Assembly: GCA_947095535.1 (NCBI GenBank)
Contig: OX352772.1
Location: forward strand, 168,106,613-168,170,612
Reading direction: 5' to 3'
Source: Poecilobothrus nobilitatus
Taxonomy: Eukaryota > Arthropoda > Insecta > Diptera > Dolichopodidae
Length of the DNA: 64,000 nucleotides
Positions 54,101 through 64,000 of the stretch are shown in pieces. A program made the position numbers and the translations under genes. The notes under the pieces were generated by a model, which saw only the letters and a list, made by a program, of their open reading frames with translations, was not told the origin of the DNA and searched no databases. Each line of letters begins with the position of its first letter. Position 1 is the stretch's first letter.

Positions 54101-54479
54101 AATGTTTAAGAGAAAATTTGATATTTTTTGTTGTAAACGACAACAGTGTTAAAATACCATTTATAGTAAATTTATATTCATTTGTAATTAAATTAAATGG
54201 TGGGATGACCATTTACTTATATATAAAAAGTTATGTTAATTTTTTGTATTTACTTAAGTCTAAAAAAAGTGAAAAAGTATACACCAAAAATTTATCAAGT
54301 TATTTGGGAACAATATGTAGGAGCAAAAAAAATATATTTAAACAATAAAATCATAATAAAAAACAATAAGAAGAAAAATTTCACACTAATGCCTGTAACA
54401 GATACTCAATATTATTGTGGTCATAGCTAAGAAGCCAAGATTTTATACTTTTAATCAGTATATTTCTACTCTCGATGCG
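54101..54479. other. AT-rich stretch, no feature supported
   Basis: Two overlapping ORFs of 65-76 codons occur, but the composition is AT-driven and no motif is present. Confidence 0.35.
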
Positions 54480-57400
54480 CTTAATATTATAAGGGATTTT
54501 ATTATATAGTTAGCATGATATTATGTTGTAGAAGTTTTGATAAAATGTAGTCCGAAAAATTGGGATCTCTATAATGATACTGTTGTTTAATCTTAGGCCA
54601 TGTGTTCCCGATGTTCTATAGTTTAAGTGACCACTTGTTGAAAAATATCCTAAGGCCCTTATAATAAAACAGTTATGTTATTGGTAATGTTTTTAAACTT
54701 CTAAATAGCTCCATCGTATGATGAATACGTCGTTTGTTACATATTATTCTAATTATACTTTTTTGAATTATTAATAATGGACGAATTTTGTTTTGGTAGC
54801 TTCCTCCCCAACAGCAAATGCCATACTGTAGTTTAGAATTAAATATACCATAATATATTACTTTCAATAGATTTTGCGTACAATATTTTTTTAAATGGTA
54901 AAAGTAGCGTAATATATTGCGTAAGCAATTAGATAATTGCATTGTGTGCTCAGCCCAGTTCATGTTGTGGTCAATCACGAGTCCAAGATATTTAAAATGC
55001 TCAACGGTTTCAATTGCGAAACACTTGTTGCTACAATCCTTTTTATAGTTAAAAGTAATCAAATTATCGTTGGACGAAGATTTGCAAACATGACAGAACA
55101 CTTTAAATCGTTCACAATCAGCTGCATGAAAACATAGCTCATTTGGGGATCTATTGTGGGTGCATTAATGCTAAAATACATAAATTTAGTTTTATTTCTC
55201 ACTAGCAAACAAGCAAACAAGTTTCGTAAAATATTAATGTCATTATTTACATCCGCTGTCATATCTAAAATATTATGTGCGGAGTACGAATAAGCTAAGT
55301 TATCAGCAAAAGCTGTGATTTTTCCTTTAAAATTTTGATATAATAGTGAGTTTAAGTATATTAAAAAAAGGATCGTACCCAAGACGGAGCCTTGTGGTAC
55401 GCCGTGGTTGATAAAGAGGGGTATACTTAAGTTGCCATCCATAATAGTTATTTGTGCTCGACCCTTAAGATATGATTCAAACCAGTTTAGAAAAACACCT
55501 CAAAAACGAATTTTGTACATTTTGGAAAGTAAAATATCATGGTTATATAAATGCCTTTATTATGTCCACAAAAAGTCCAGCACAGCATTTCTTCTTGTCA
55601 AGATTTTCGCAGATGTCTGAACAGAAATTTAAAAGAGCATCTTCTGTGGAAAGTTTTTGAAAACCAAACTGTTTACTACTAAAAAAATATACTTTATTTA
55701 AATATTTTACAATTCTATTTTTAATTAATTTCTCAAAAACTTTTGATATGGATGACAGTAAGAAAATGGGCCTATAATTGCTTATATTTTTCATATCACC
55801 TTTCTTATGTAGTGGTAATATTTTTCCAATTTTTAACTCATCTGGAAAAACTCCATTTAAAGCACTGCCATTAAATATATATGCTAAAACGTCAATGACA
55901 TTAAATGAAATTTTTTTTTATAACATATTAGAAATGGAATCAATACCGCATGAGTTAGAATTTTTAAGTTGCATAATAGTTTTCATAATTTCGAGGTACG
56001 TAAAATTTTCAAAGAAAAAACTGTTTCTCTCGTACTTATCTTCTACTAAACTAAATTTACTATTACAACAACAATGAAATGAATATCCAGGTGGTATAGA
56101 TTGCTCAGCAATATTAGTAAAGAATTCATTAAATTTATTTGCAAGAGAATTTGGCTCTGAGATTTTGGCTGATAATGTTGCTATCAGTATCTAGAGAAAT
56201 TAACTTTTTTCCTTTTACTTTGTTTGTTATATTGTTAATTAAAAGCCATTCCTTTTTTGCATTTCCTCTGCATGAATTAAATTTATTTCTATAATATTGC
56301 TCTTTACAGCTTGAGATTTCTTTACGCAGGCTTTTACAGACTAGGTTATAACGTTTTTATACCCTACACTTAAAGTATAAGGTATATTAACTTTGGTATG
56401 GTGTTGTAACCACCAAAAGGAAGCGAGTTAGATATGGACATGTATATATGTTCTGAATCAGGATCACGTCCTGAGTCGATTTAGCGATGTCAGTCCGTTC
56501 GCACGATAACTCAAAAACTAGTAAAGCTATTTTGATGAAATTTACATAGTAGATTACTAATAACGAAAGGAAGGCTAAGTTCGAATTTGGACAAAATCGG
56601 TCCATGGATTCGGGCACCTCCCATACAACTCCCAAAACCGAATACGCATATCTTCGAAATTACGCATAAATCGAATAATAAAGATAGAAACTTCAAATTT
56701 GGTACTAGGGTGTTGTTTCCTAAATCACTGATTTTTCCAAAATTTGAGATGAATTGGAGGAGTTGTTCGGGTACCTCCCATACAACTCCCAAAACCGAAC
56801 AAGCATATCTTCGAAATTAATAAAGATAGAAACTGCAAATTTGATACGAGGGTGTTGTTGAATATTTTTGGTGTAGGGTATAAATAAGTCGGTTGCATCG
56901 ACTTACTGTTACATTTACTTATTTTAATGTAATATTACTAGAATTTTTGTTACTTTTATACCTAATAAGTGTTTTTTCTTTATTTTATTTAACAAAAGAT
57001 TCGTCAAGGCTTAAGTTTTTGATTAGTTTTAGTTACACAAATTGTATTGGTACAGTTAAAAATATGTTTATTTAAAAATTGCTATAAGAAGTAGATATAT
57101 TGGTTTCAAAAAATACATCATTCCATAATTCATACCTAAGATCATGATTTAGTTTATCATCATTAATTTTTTTGAAATATTTAGATAGCTTTTTACTTTT
57201 ATAACTAATAATATTAGAACTTTTTATTATTATACTTGTCATACAATGGTCTGTTATTTGCAGATCTAGGCAAGAGGAAATACAAATTTCATTTGATCTA
57301 AAACGGGCAAATATATGGTCTAAACAACCACCCCAGGTTGTCCGTGTAGGCGTTGTGATAAGCGATTCAAGGCCATTTCCAGCTATAATATTTAAATATG

Positions 57401-57700
57401 AATCTATATTTATATCTTTCTTCGATATGTCAATGTTAAAATCCCCGAGCAAAAGAAAATTATTTGCATTTACATATTTTATAAAGTTTGATAATTCCTC
57501 GATAAATGCATGTATAGATATTCAATGCAGTCTATATACACAAACGAAAACGTATAAATCATTGTTTATTTTATTTTTATTTAGATATGTGAAAGGTTTC
57601 AAGTTTCAACGAATATTTTCCTTCGCTATTTTATAATCTATTAAATCGTCAAATATATACCAAAACAATGTATATGCTTCTTTGACAATTTTGAGTTTCG
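54480..57700 (-). mobile_element. L-H: CR1/Jockey-type retrotransposon, interrupted by HINE-3
   Basis: On - the endonuclease (about 57640-57072) reads LLGDFNIDISKKDINIDSY, TPTRTTWGGCLDHIFARF and LQITDHCMTSIII. HINE-3 interrupts the linker at about 56357-56938. The linker resumes with FNEFFTNIAEQSIPPGY and MQLKNSNSCGIDSISNML. RT has LPLHKKGDMKNISNYRPIF, KQFGFQKLSTEDALLNFC, AGLFVDIIKAF, then (55442-55059) INHGVPQGSVLGTILFLIY and ITAFADNLAYSYS. The catalytic FADD reads FADN. The end (55101-54673) has KYLGLVIDHNMNWAEH and LQYGICCWGGSYQNK. Confidence 0.84.
56357..56938 (+). mobile_element. HINE-3: short Helentron-like element in L-H
   Basis: It starts ttataccctacacttaaag, has the core tatgttctgaatcaggatcacg...gagtcgatttagcgatgtcagtccg, and ends gtgtagggtat followed by aagtcg-gttgcat-cgactt (56886-56904) and actgttacatttactta. 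The interior holds about two copies of a 157-bp unit (cctcccatacaactcccaaaaccg at 56617 and 56774). It matches HINE-2 at both ends, with a different interior repeat. Confidence 0.8.
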
Positions 57701-58089
57701 AATACTGAGAAACAAAACTTTTCACAAAGAATAATATGCCAAAAACACGAATCTTTCTATCAATAATATCATAATTTTCAACTTTTAAAATTGCAAATTA
57801 AATAAATTTTGTGTAATAAATTATGCTAAAACAATGAATATAACGAAATCGACACATTCATTGTTTTTGTATAACATGGAAATGCACTTTTAAACATAAC
57901 AATTTTATTACTCTTGTTTACACTAAATAACTGTATGCACTTTTTAAAACATGTCGATATAAATTTGTGTGCTTTGCTTATAATATTCTTAATAATATTT
58001 TAGTTTGTTAACAGATTTAAAGTATCGGGTTTAATAATTATTGTGATTGTTTTAATTTTTGTGATAATTTTTTTATTTTAAATATAAAA
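57701..58089. other. AT-rich stretch between L-H and the multi-exon relic
   Basis: I see no coding or repeat feature. It may contain the promoter of the relic gene that starts near 58090. Confidence 0.35.
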
Positions 58090-60285
58090 CTGACAATTGG
58101 AAGAAACCTTTTTGTGGAATTAGTTCTGGCAAATAGAAAAAAAGGGTTGAATCAAATTGGTAAGTTCAGAAATATAGAAAAGGCTAGTTTATTACAATTT
58201 TACTAAAAAGTTTTTAAAAGGCACTGTATATTTCGAACTTATTTTCATTTTGTAGAGAACAAAATGAAAAATATAGATGGGTTAAAAGCCGAAAATATTG
58301 TTCCTAAAAATGTTGATGCTTATAATTTAAGTAAGTGATAATATTTTGTTCTACATAAAAATAAGTGAATATTAAATATTCTTATTTAAATATTGTGCTA
58401 TAAATATTTGAAAGAACATCGAAAGAAATAGATTACTTTTCTGATAATAGCTTAAAGGACTTCAGTGTAACAACGGTTTCATACCATACAACTATCGATA
58501 TAAATAACGAATCTTCCACATCGGAGAATTTTAATATTGAAAATGTTTTAGAAATTGAAATACTATCAAATTTAAATTGTTCATAAAATCAATGAAAAAA
58601 AGATTGAACAAAAGAAGATGGAAAAAGAAAGTAAGAAAGATTAAAAGAACCTGGGTGCTCAGGGTATTCAAAAACCCGCCAGACCAATATTACCTTCACC
58701 TTGTATTAATAAATTGAAATATGCTTGCAATAATATTAACGAAAATGTAAGGGGAGAATTATATAAATAATTTCGTTCTCTGCCTAGTATTGATGATGAA
58801 AGATGAGACAATTCATTAAAAGTCACATAGAAAATGAAACGAAAAAACAAACGACTAGAAATTTAATTGAATCAAGAATTTACTGTAGATTATTTTTTTA
58901 CTGTAAAAGGAGAAAAAATTAAAGAACGTCGAGAACTTTTTTTATCTACATTAAACATTTCTGATTCTTCGGTTAGAATCTCTATGTTGGAAACTAATAA
59001 TATTGGACATTTCGAAAAAGGTCAAACAGGAAAACATGTACCTGATAATAAAATAACCCTATTTGAAGAAAACTTTTTAGATAATCACATAACTTAATTT
59101 CCTGCTATGGAGACTCATTATTGTCGTAAGTTCGCAAAAAAAAAAGTAGTTGGACGTAAAAATAAAGTACGATGGTGATACGTATGGTGAAGATTGCCAA
59201 ACAAATAAAATAAAAGCAGTCGACATTTGTAAATACAGATAAAATTTTATAATTTTTAATTTAGGATTTTTCAAACCGAAGAAAGATCAATAAAACGTTG
59301 CATGGTTTTGAAAACACTAAATATAGAAGAACATTAATATAGATGAATTATAATAACCATTCAAAAAAAAAGAAGTTAGCTCGACAAATTAGAGAAATAG
59401 ATAAGGAAATAGATACCAATTCCAAATTCTTGGGGTTCAATTTCGTTCTACATGCCGTTCTAACAACTCCAAAAAGTTGTACAGGTCAAATATTTTATTT
59501 ATGTAAATTTGCTATGTATAATTTAACGTTGCACTATTTACGAAATCAAAAAGTATTATGCTGTCTTTGCTATGTAACAAAAGGGAAAAGAGACTCAAAT
59601 GAAATTTGATCATACGTCTTTGATTACATTTTAAAATTTCAAAATATCAGAAATGTAAAAATTATGTCAAATAGCTGTGGTGGCCAGAAAAAAAACAAGC
59701 AAGCAATGTGTTTTTTGTGTTGAAAACTTTTGAACATTCATCAAACTTTTGAAGAAATTGAACACACAGAAATGGAATGTGATTTTATACATTCCAAAAT
59801 AGAGAAAAAATCAAGCAAGTTGCATATACATGCCATAATGTTGGTCCGAAATAATGCTTCTAGCTAGAAATAATCCTTCTCCTTTTGAGGTTATTAGCTT
59901 AACATTCGAAGATTTTTAAGATTTTAAATTGAAAGGATCGAAATTCATATGGAGCAATTTTCCTTTTCTTATTTATTTCGTTTGTTATAATAAAGGAAAA
60001 CGGATTAAAAAAAAATATTTTATTAAAAAAATTTCAATGACGAATTTTCATATATTAAAGTTAAATTAAAGAAAGGCCCACAAATAAAAAATTTAAGAAA
60101 ATACTACACAGCAGAATTGCCAATTTCTATTTCAAAATTTAAAGACTTAATGAAAATGTGTAATAATTTCACAATATTTTAAAAAAAATTTAAAACGAAT
60201 AGCGAAGAAAGAGATTGCTCTCCCGAGCTAGATGTCGCAGAAGCATCTTCTGAGGAAAATGAGGAAGATACTAACTAAATATTAA
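58090..60285 (+). pseudogene. Multi-exon, transposase-like insect multicopy gene (decayed)
   Basis: Exon 1 (to 58159) reads LTIGRNLFVELVLANRKKGL. Intron 1 is gtaagttcag...tttgtag (58160-58255). Exon 2 reads ENKMKNIDGLKAENIVPKNV, and intron 2 starts gtaagtga at 58331 and ends near 58414. Exon 3 continues SKEIDYFSDNSLKDF, FFTVKGEKIKERRELFLST, GQTGKHVPDNKI, THYCRKFAKKK, FFKPKKDQ, QIREIDKEID, YNLTLHYLRNQ, GKRDSNEI, SNSCGGQKKNKQ, HTEMECDFIHSKIEKK and LKGSKFIWSNFPFL. I know this order from a large insect repeat family with a (S/D)D-CGGQN-(K/R)N signature. Conserved Asp residues suggest an RNase H-like transposase. Stops and shifts are many. Confidence 0.6.
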
Positions 60286-60559
60286 TTTTTTTTAGTATTA
60301 TAATAACCAAGCAATTGGATTAATTTATTTTTATTTAATATTATAGTAATGTATAATTTATTTTGTTTTTCTTCTTTGTTTTTGTTTTTTATTATAGAAA
60401 CTCAATTACTGAATTAATTTATATTTAGTTAGTATTATAATTTATAGTAATGTACGTAATTTATTAAACATTTTTATTACAATTAGTATTTGTTTTATTA
60501 GTAAAATAATTTTTTAAAAATAATTTCTTTACAAGTGGTAGACATTTAAACGTACTTAT
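60286..60559. other. AT-rich stretch with local duplication
   Basis: A segment of about 60 bp (ttagtattataat...tttatagtaatgta) is repeated near 60293-60352 and 60427-60452. Nothing else is seen. Confidence 0.4.
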
Positions 60560-61947
60560 TTAATTATAGTATTCGTTGCGGAATCTTTCCAAAATCACTC
60601 AAAATTGCGGAGGTTATTCCTTTGTTCTCAAAGGTGTTGAAGTTATTAACTATCGCCCTATCTTACTGTTATCTTGTTTTTCAAAGATATTAAAAAAATC
60701 GAAAAAAAAACGTATAATTAATTTTTTAAATAAAGCTAAATTTTTTAATAGCTGTCAATTTGTTTTTCAGAATGGAAAATCTACTGAAGATGGACTTCAG
60801 AAATTTTGTAATCAAATTTACTCAAGTTTAAATTTTATTTATTTGTGCCCTGCTCTTTTTGTGGATAACAAAGGCGTTTGACCTCATAGATCATAAAATT
60901 TTGCTACATAAACTTTATATTATAGGGTCTAGGGGTTTTATTCATGATTAGTTTTTTCTTATCTAATTAATAGGAAACAGAAAGTCAAAATTAATGGCAT
61001 CCATAGTGAAATTCTTGAATTAGTTGTGGTGTCTTTTCGGATCTGTACTTGGTCCGAATCGTTTCTTAATCTCCATAAACTCACTGTTTATATTTGAAAG
61101 GTAGTTTGATTGCTTTTGCTGATAATACAGCTTTCACATATAGTTGCAGTACTCATTTTGAAGTAGCATAAGATATAAATTTTGACTAAGATTGGCTAGG
61201 ACACTGGTCCAGCGAGCAGAAATTAACCATTAGTTGCAAAACTAAATACATGAACTTTAGTTTAAGTAATTATTCTAATAATGATTTTAACGTTTTTTAT
61301 CATTCACCAAATTGTAACAGGTTTCCAATAAATAATTGTTCTTTCTCTTTTAATAATTCTTGTGTCGGTCTTAATTATGAGAGTAAATTTTTTAAACTTG
61401 GAAATTTTAAAGTTTTTAAATATTTTGGTATATTTATAGATAATAAACTTAAGTGGTGTAATCAACTGGTTATTTGAAAAAGAAGTCCTAAATAGTCATT
61501 ACAAATCTCTTTCATGTTAGATTCTATAGTTCTGAGGAGATGGCCACTGGAATATAACATACGCTCTTTCATTTTAAACTTGTGTATGGTATTACTTGTT
61601 GGGTTGGAACTCAATTTAGTAAGTTGAAACAATTACGTTTTGCTCAGGACCACGCATTAAGAATTATTTGTAAGAAAGATCGCCTTTGTCCCTCAGTTGA
61701 ATTATTTGTGAAATAGAAAATTCTTCCTATTAGGAACTTGCATCTGTATAAAAATCTGAAAGCATGTTTTGTCAAAAGTGGTTATCTAGATATTGAAGTT
61801 ATTATAAATTACAACTTAAGGAGTAAAAGTCGCCATATAGTTGAAGTTCGAAGAGAAAATAAAGCGCAATTCTGTCATTTCTATAATATTACTGGACCGG
61901 GAATATATAATAAATTACCTTCACATATTAGGAATTTAAGGATTTAA
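60560..61947 (+). mobile_element. L-I: 5'-truncated CR1/Jockey-type retrotransposon, same family as L-H
   Basis: The start reads GIFPKSLKIAEVIPLF. RT motifs follow: NYRPILLLSCFSKIL, CQFVFQNGKSTEDGLQKFCN, a broken ALFVD.KAFDLIDHKILL, and LIAFADNTAFTYS, where the catalytic FADD again reads FADN. The thumb reads FKYFGIFIDNKLKWCNQL (61250-61477). The C-terminus reads HLYKNLKACFVKSGYLD, YNLRSKSRHIVEVRRENK and YNKLPSHIRNLRI (61738-61947). Several frameshifts. RT starts mid-domain, so the copy is truncated. Confidence 0.8.
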
Positions 61948-62205
61948 TCCCTTTTTGTGAAGAAGATAAAGATTTGGCTTATGAACATCAATTTTGTGAA
62001 AGTTAAAAACTAATGAAAGGTATTAAGGTGATGCTTCGTTTTTATGCATTCTTGATATTTTTTTCCTCGTTGGAGATCATCACTATATTTAATTTCTTCT
62101 TTTGAGTTATTTTTTATTTTGATTTCTAAATTTTTTCCCAACGGGTTGGAGAAAAAAATATCTGCAGCAAGAAATACTTGTGGTATGAGCCTACCAAAAT
62201 TCCAA
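61948..62205. other. L-I 3' region
   Basis: Non-coding sequence follows the L-I stop, with T-rich tracts. No clear poly-A marks the end. Confidence 0.35.
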
Positions 62206-63003
62206 CTATAATCCAGGAGTGTTGACGTAGAATGGACGGCTCCCTGGTTTACGTCGAATTCCCGAAGGGGAAGTTAAAGATCTGGTAGTAGGTATAAAAT
62301 ATAAATATAAGAATAAAAATATGAATAATACTAATAACAATGCAAATCTGGTAGGTTTGGTATATCTACCAAAAAGTCGGCAGATACCACGGCCACAAAG
62401 GGGATTAGATAAGTCGCCAGTGGTGAGTAAGCAAAATAGCGGTTTTAACGTTACTGACCTATTTAAAAAGGATGGATTTCCCAGTAGACTACCAACCATC
62501 CAAAATCAATGAAGTAGCTTAGTGGGAATCCAGGCTAATGTCACTGGTCGGAAAAATAAAGAAAATCATAAAATGAATAAGTTCGATGAGAAAAAACCTT
62601 CACAGATTCAATGCAAGTGCAAGTCATTTGCAAGAAAATGAAAAATTTCATTTGAGAATAACTAAACTTGAAACATTATATAAAAAGCGTATTTCACTTT
62701 TTATATAATATGTAGAAATATAAAAAGTTAAATAAGCATTCCTTGAGAAGAAAATAAATAACTAAAAATTAGTAAAGCTACAAAAATTACGGTATAAAAT
62801 ATTGTGCAGAAGAAGAGAAATTAGTTCGGGAAACCGACTAGATTTTGAAAAGGAAATGTAAAAGACGAAAACCAGAGAAGTCTCCAGAAATAAGCTTAGA
62901 AACCTCTGTGTATAAAGTAAAAGAAAACAACTTGTTACCAACTACTGAAAAAGCCAATTTCATTAGAAAAATAAAACCTTCTCCGGTTATACTAAGTAAC
63001 TAG
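62206..63003 (+). pseudogene. Decayed ORF, possibly a retroelement gag/ORF1 (unrecognised)
   Basis: The open part (62321-62512) reads NANLVGLVYLPKSRQIPRPQ, KSPVVSKQNSGFNVTDLFKK. Later frames give KSVFHFLYNM, YGIKYCAEEEKLVRETD, LKRKCKRRKPEKSPEISLET, KVKENNLLPTTEKANFIRKI and KPSPVILSN, then a stop near 63003. The basic, Pro-rich end resembles nucleic-acid-binding ORF1-type proteins, without a definite motif. Confidence 0.3.
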
Positions 63004-63109
63004 GGAAAAAGCCCATGAAATGATGGGCGCACGGCGAATAAAAATTTTTTTTTAAATACTGTATGGTATTGTTAATTGAATGATTTAAGAACATATGGAT
63101 TTGAAAATT

Positions 63110-63420
63110 GCTTCGAATAACGCTGAACAAACCCCAATAATGAATTAGTTTTATTTATAATATTTTTATAATGAGTTATAAAACTAATTCCTATGTTACG
63201 TAAAACACACCCAAGTCTTTTATTGAGGTGATTTTAGCAAAATTGATAGCATCTGAAGTATAGTTAAAACAAATAGAATTAAAGCGACACGTATAAAATA
63301 TCAATGCGCATTTATTTACATTAAGTAATAGATTATTTTTAACGCAATTGTTAAAGTTTTGAATATCATAATGCATATGGATGGCGTCATTTATAGAAGA
63401 TTATTTTATATTATTTAATA
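63110..63420 (-). mobile_element. L-J: reverse transcriptase fragment
   Basis: The - strand reads SINDAIHMHYDIQNFNNCVK, LLLNVNKCALIFYTCRFNSI and FAKITSIKDLGVFYV. This is the stretch just after the catalytic site of many LINE polymerases (LQ-DI-NF--W---N-L-LN--KC ... KDLGV). Neither palm motifs nor the end survive. Confidence 0.6.
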
Positions 63421-63689
63421 TAATAAAGTGTAAACAATTCAACAGAAAAATTTAAACCAAAATTGAAAATATTGAACTTTATTTGGAAACACTTTTTTCT
63501 CTTTTTCATAATTTTGAATCAATTATTTAATCTGTTATTCAATTAGAACAGTATTAAAATCAGACAGTATTATACAAGAGAAAAATAAATAATATTGAAA
63601 AAAAAATCAAAATCACAAAACTTAAAACGATTAAAAACTATAAGTTTTAAAGTAAGCAAAGCAACTACATAATTAAAGAGAAAAATAAA

Positions 63690-64000
63690 AAAAAATGACG
63701 AATAAGTGCACAGTAAAGCAAAAATTACTGGTAAAAAAACCAAAGGTCTGCAATGCTCCGGCACTTGTAAAAATTTTTGCGATACAAATATCTCACAGGA
63801 ATTATTTAAAATAATAAAATCCGGCAGTGTATCATGGAAGTGTTCTGCTTGTAACTCCAACGAAGAAATTAATAATAAATCTATTGTTATAGCTATCGCT
63901 TGCTCGGATTTAGTACGTGAAAGTTCCAAAGATACCCAAGGAGGATAGGATTTGGAAAGTGAAATATCCAATTATAGTGCAATTGAAGAATTATCGGCTT
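63690..64000 (+). pseudogene. L-K: start of a LINE ORF1 with PHD-like zinc finger (continues off the window)
   Basis: An ATG at 63697 gives MTNKCTV. After a one-base shift the frame 63706-63948 reads SKAKITGKKTKGLQCSGTC, NFCDTNISQELFKIIKSG, SVSWKCSACNSNEEINNK. The Cys spacing with W-x-C-x-x-C is the PHD-type finger at the N-terminus of CR1/Jockey ORF1 proteins. A stop at 63946 is followed by continued reading in another frame to the edge. Confidence 0.55.

Noticed and set aside
54118..54430. ORFs of 76 and 65 codons on +
   Set aside because: The composition is AT-driven with no motif or homologous neighbour.
62206..62499. 97-aa ORF on - with a hydrophobic middle
   Set aside because: The opposite strand has the more protein-like composition and continues in a longer decayed reading. 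The - ORF has no recognisable motif.

Overview
The window is AT-rich eukaryotic DNA, most likely from a fly (Diptera). It holds no recognisable host housekeeping gene, tRNA or rRNA. Instead it is a graveyard of nested mobile elements. The insect assignment rests on the kinds of transposon present and on three Helentron-like repeats whose core and GTCC microsatellite resemble the dipteran mini-me/DINE-1 type. It is an inference, not a species identification.

The backbone is made of several decayed Polinton/Maverick (adintovirus-like) elements, which are virus-like DNA transposons with protein-primed DNA polymerase B (PolB), a retroviral-type integrase and adenovirus-like virion genes. Region 0-6.6 kb has two PolB copies facing each other, an integrase chromodomain and a Tigger/pogo remnant. 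Region 10.9-14.1 kb has two integrase pieces, shortened pVI-like and penton remnants, and three accessory genes, one of them of the DUF8207 type. Region 26.5-30.1 kb has a packaging ATPase, a phospholipase-like minor virion gene, a protease and another minor virion gene. Region 30.4-52.1 kb is the best preserved. PolB and integrase on + are followed by small accessory ORFs and then, on -, by a packed block that reads ATPase, pX-like, unknown structural protein, penton, pVI-like, major capsid, 92-aa ORF, adenain protease and 183-aa ORF. Once the younger insertions are subtracted this resembles one Polinton of roughly 10 kb lacking both termini.

The younger insertions are non-LTR retrotransposons, labelled here L-A to L-K: L-A 3.7-6.0 (-), L-B 7.7-10.9 (+), L-C 16.8-25.7 (-) with L-D nested inside it (21.1-25.4, -), L-E 43.1-47.3 (+, sister of L-D), L-F 48.4-51.35 (+), L-G 53.7-54.1 (+), L-H 54.5-57.7 (-), L-I 60.6-61.95 (+), L-J 63.1-63.4 (-) and L-K from 63.7 off the right edge (+). 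Three Helentron-like elements with internal tandem arrays sit at 33.9-35.4, 40.2-42.4 and 56.4-56.9 kb. Region 58.1-60.3 kb carries a decayed multi-exon gene of an insect multicopy, transposase-like family.

The genes no longer work as a system, because nearly all carry stops, frameshifts or insertions. The small ORFs at 29.9, 35.4, 36.2 and 37.7 kb, the 98-aa ORF at 12.8 kb and the adenain protease at 37.1 kb are still open. Satellite-like arrays (6.8-7.2, 14.3-15.5, 34.0-35.1, 40.4-42.1 kb) fill much of the rest.
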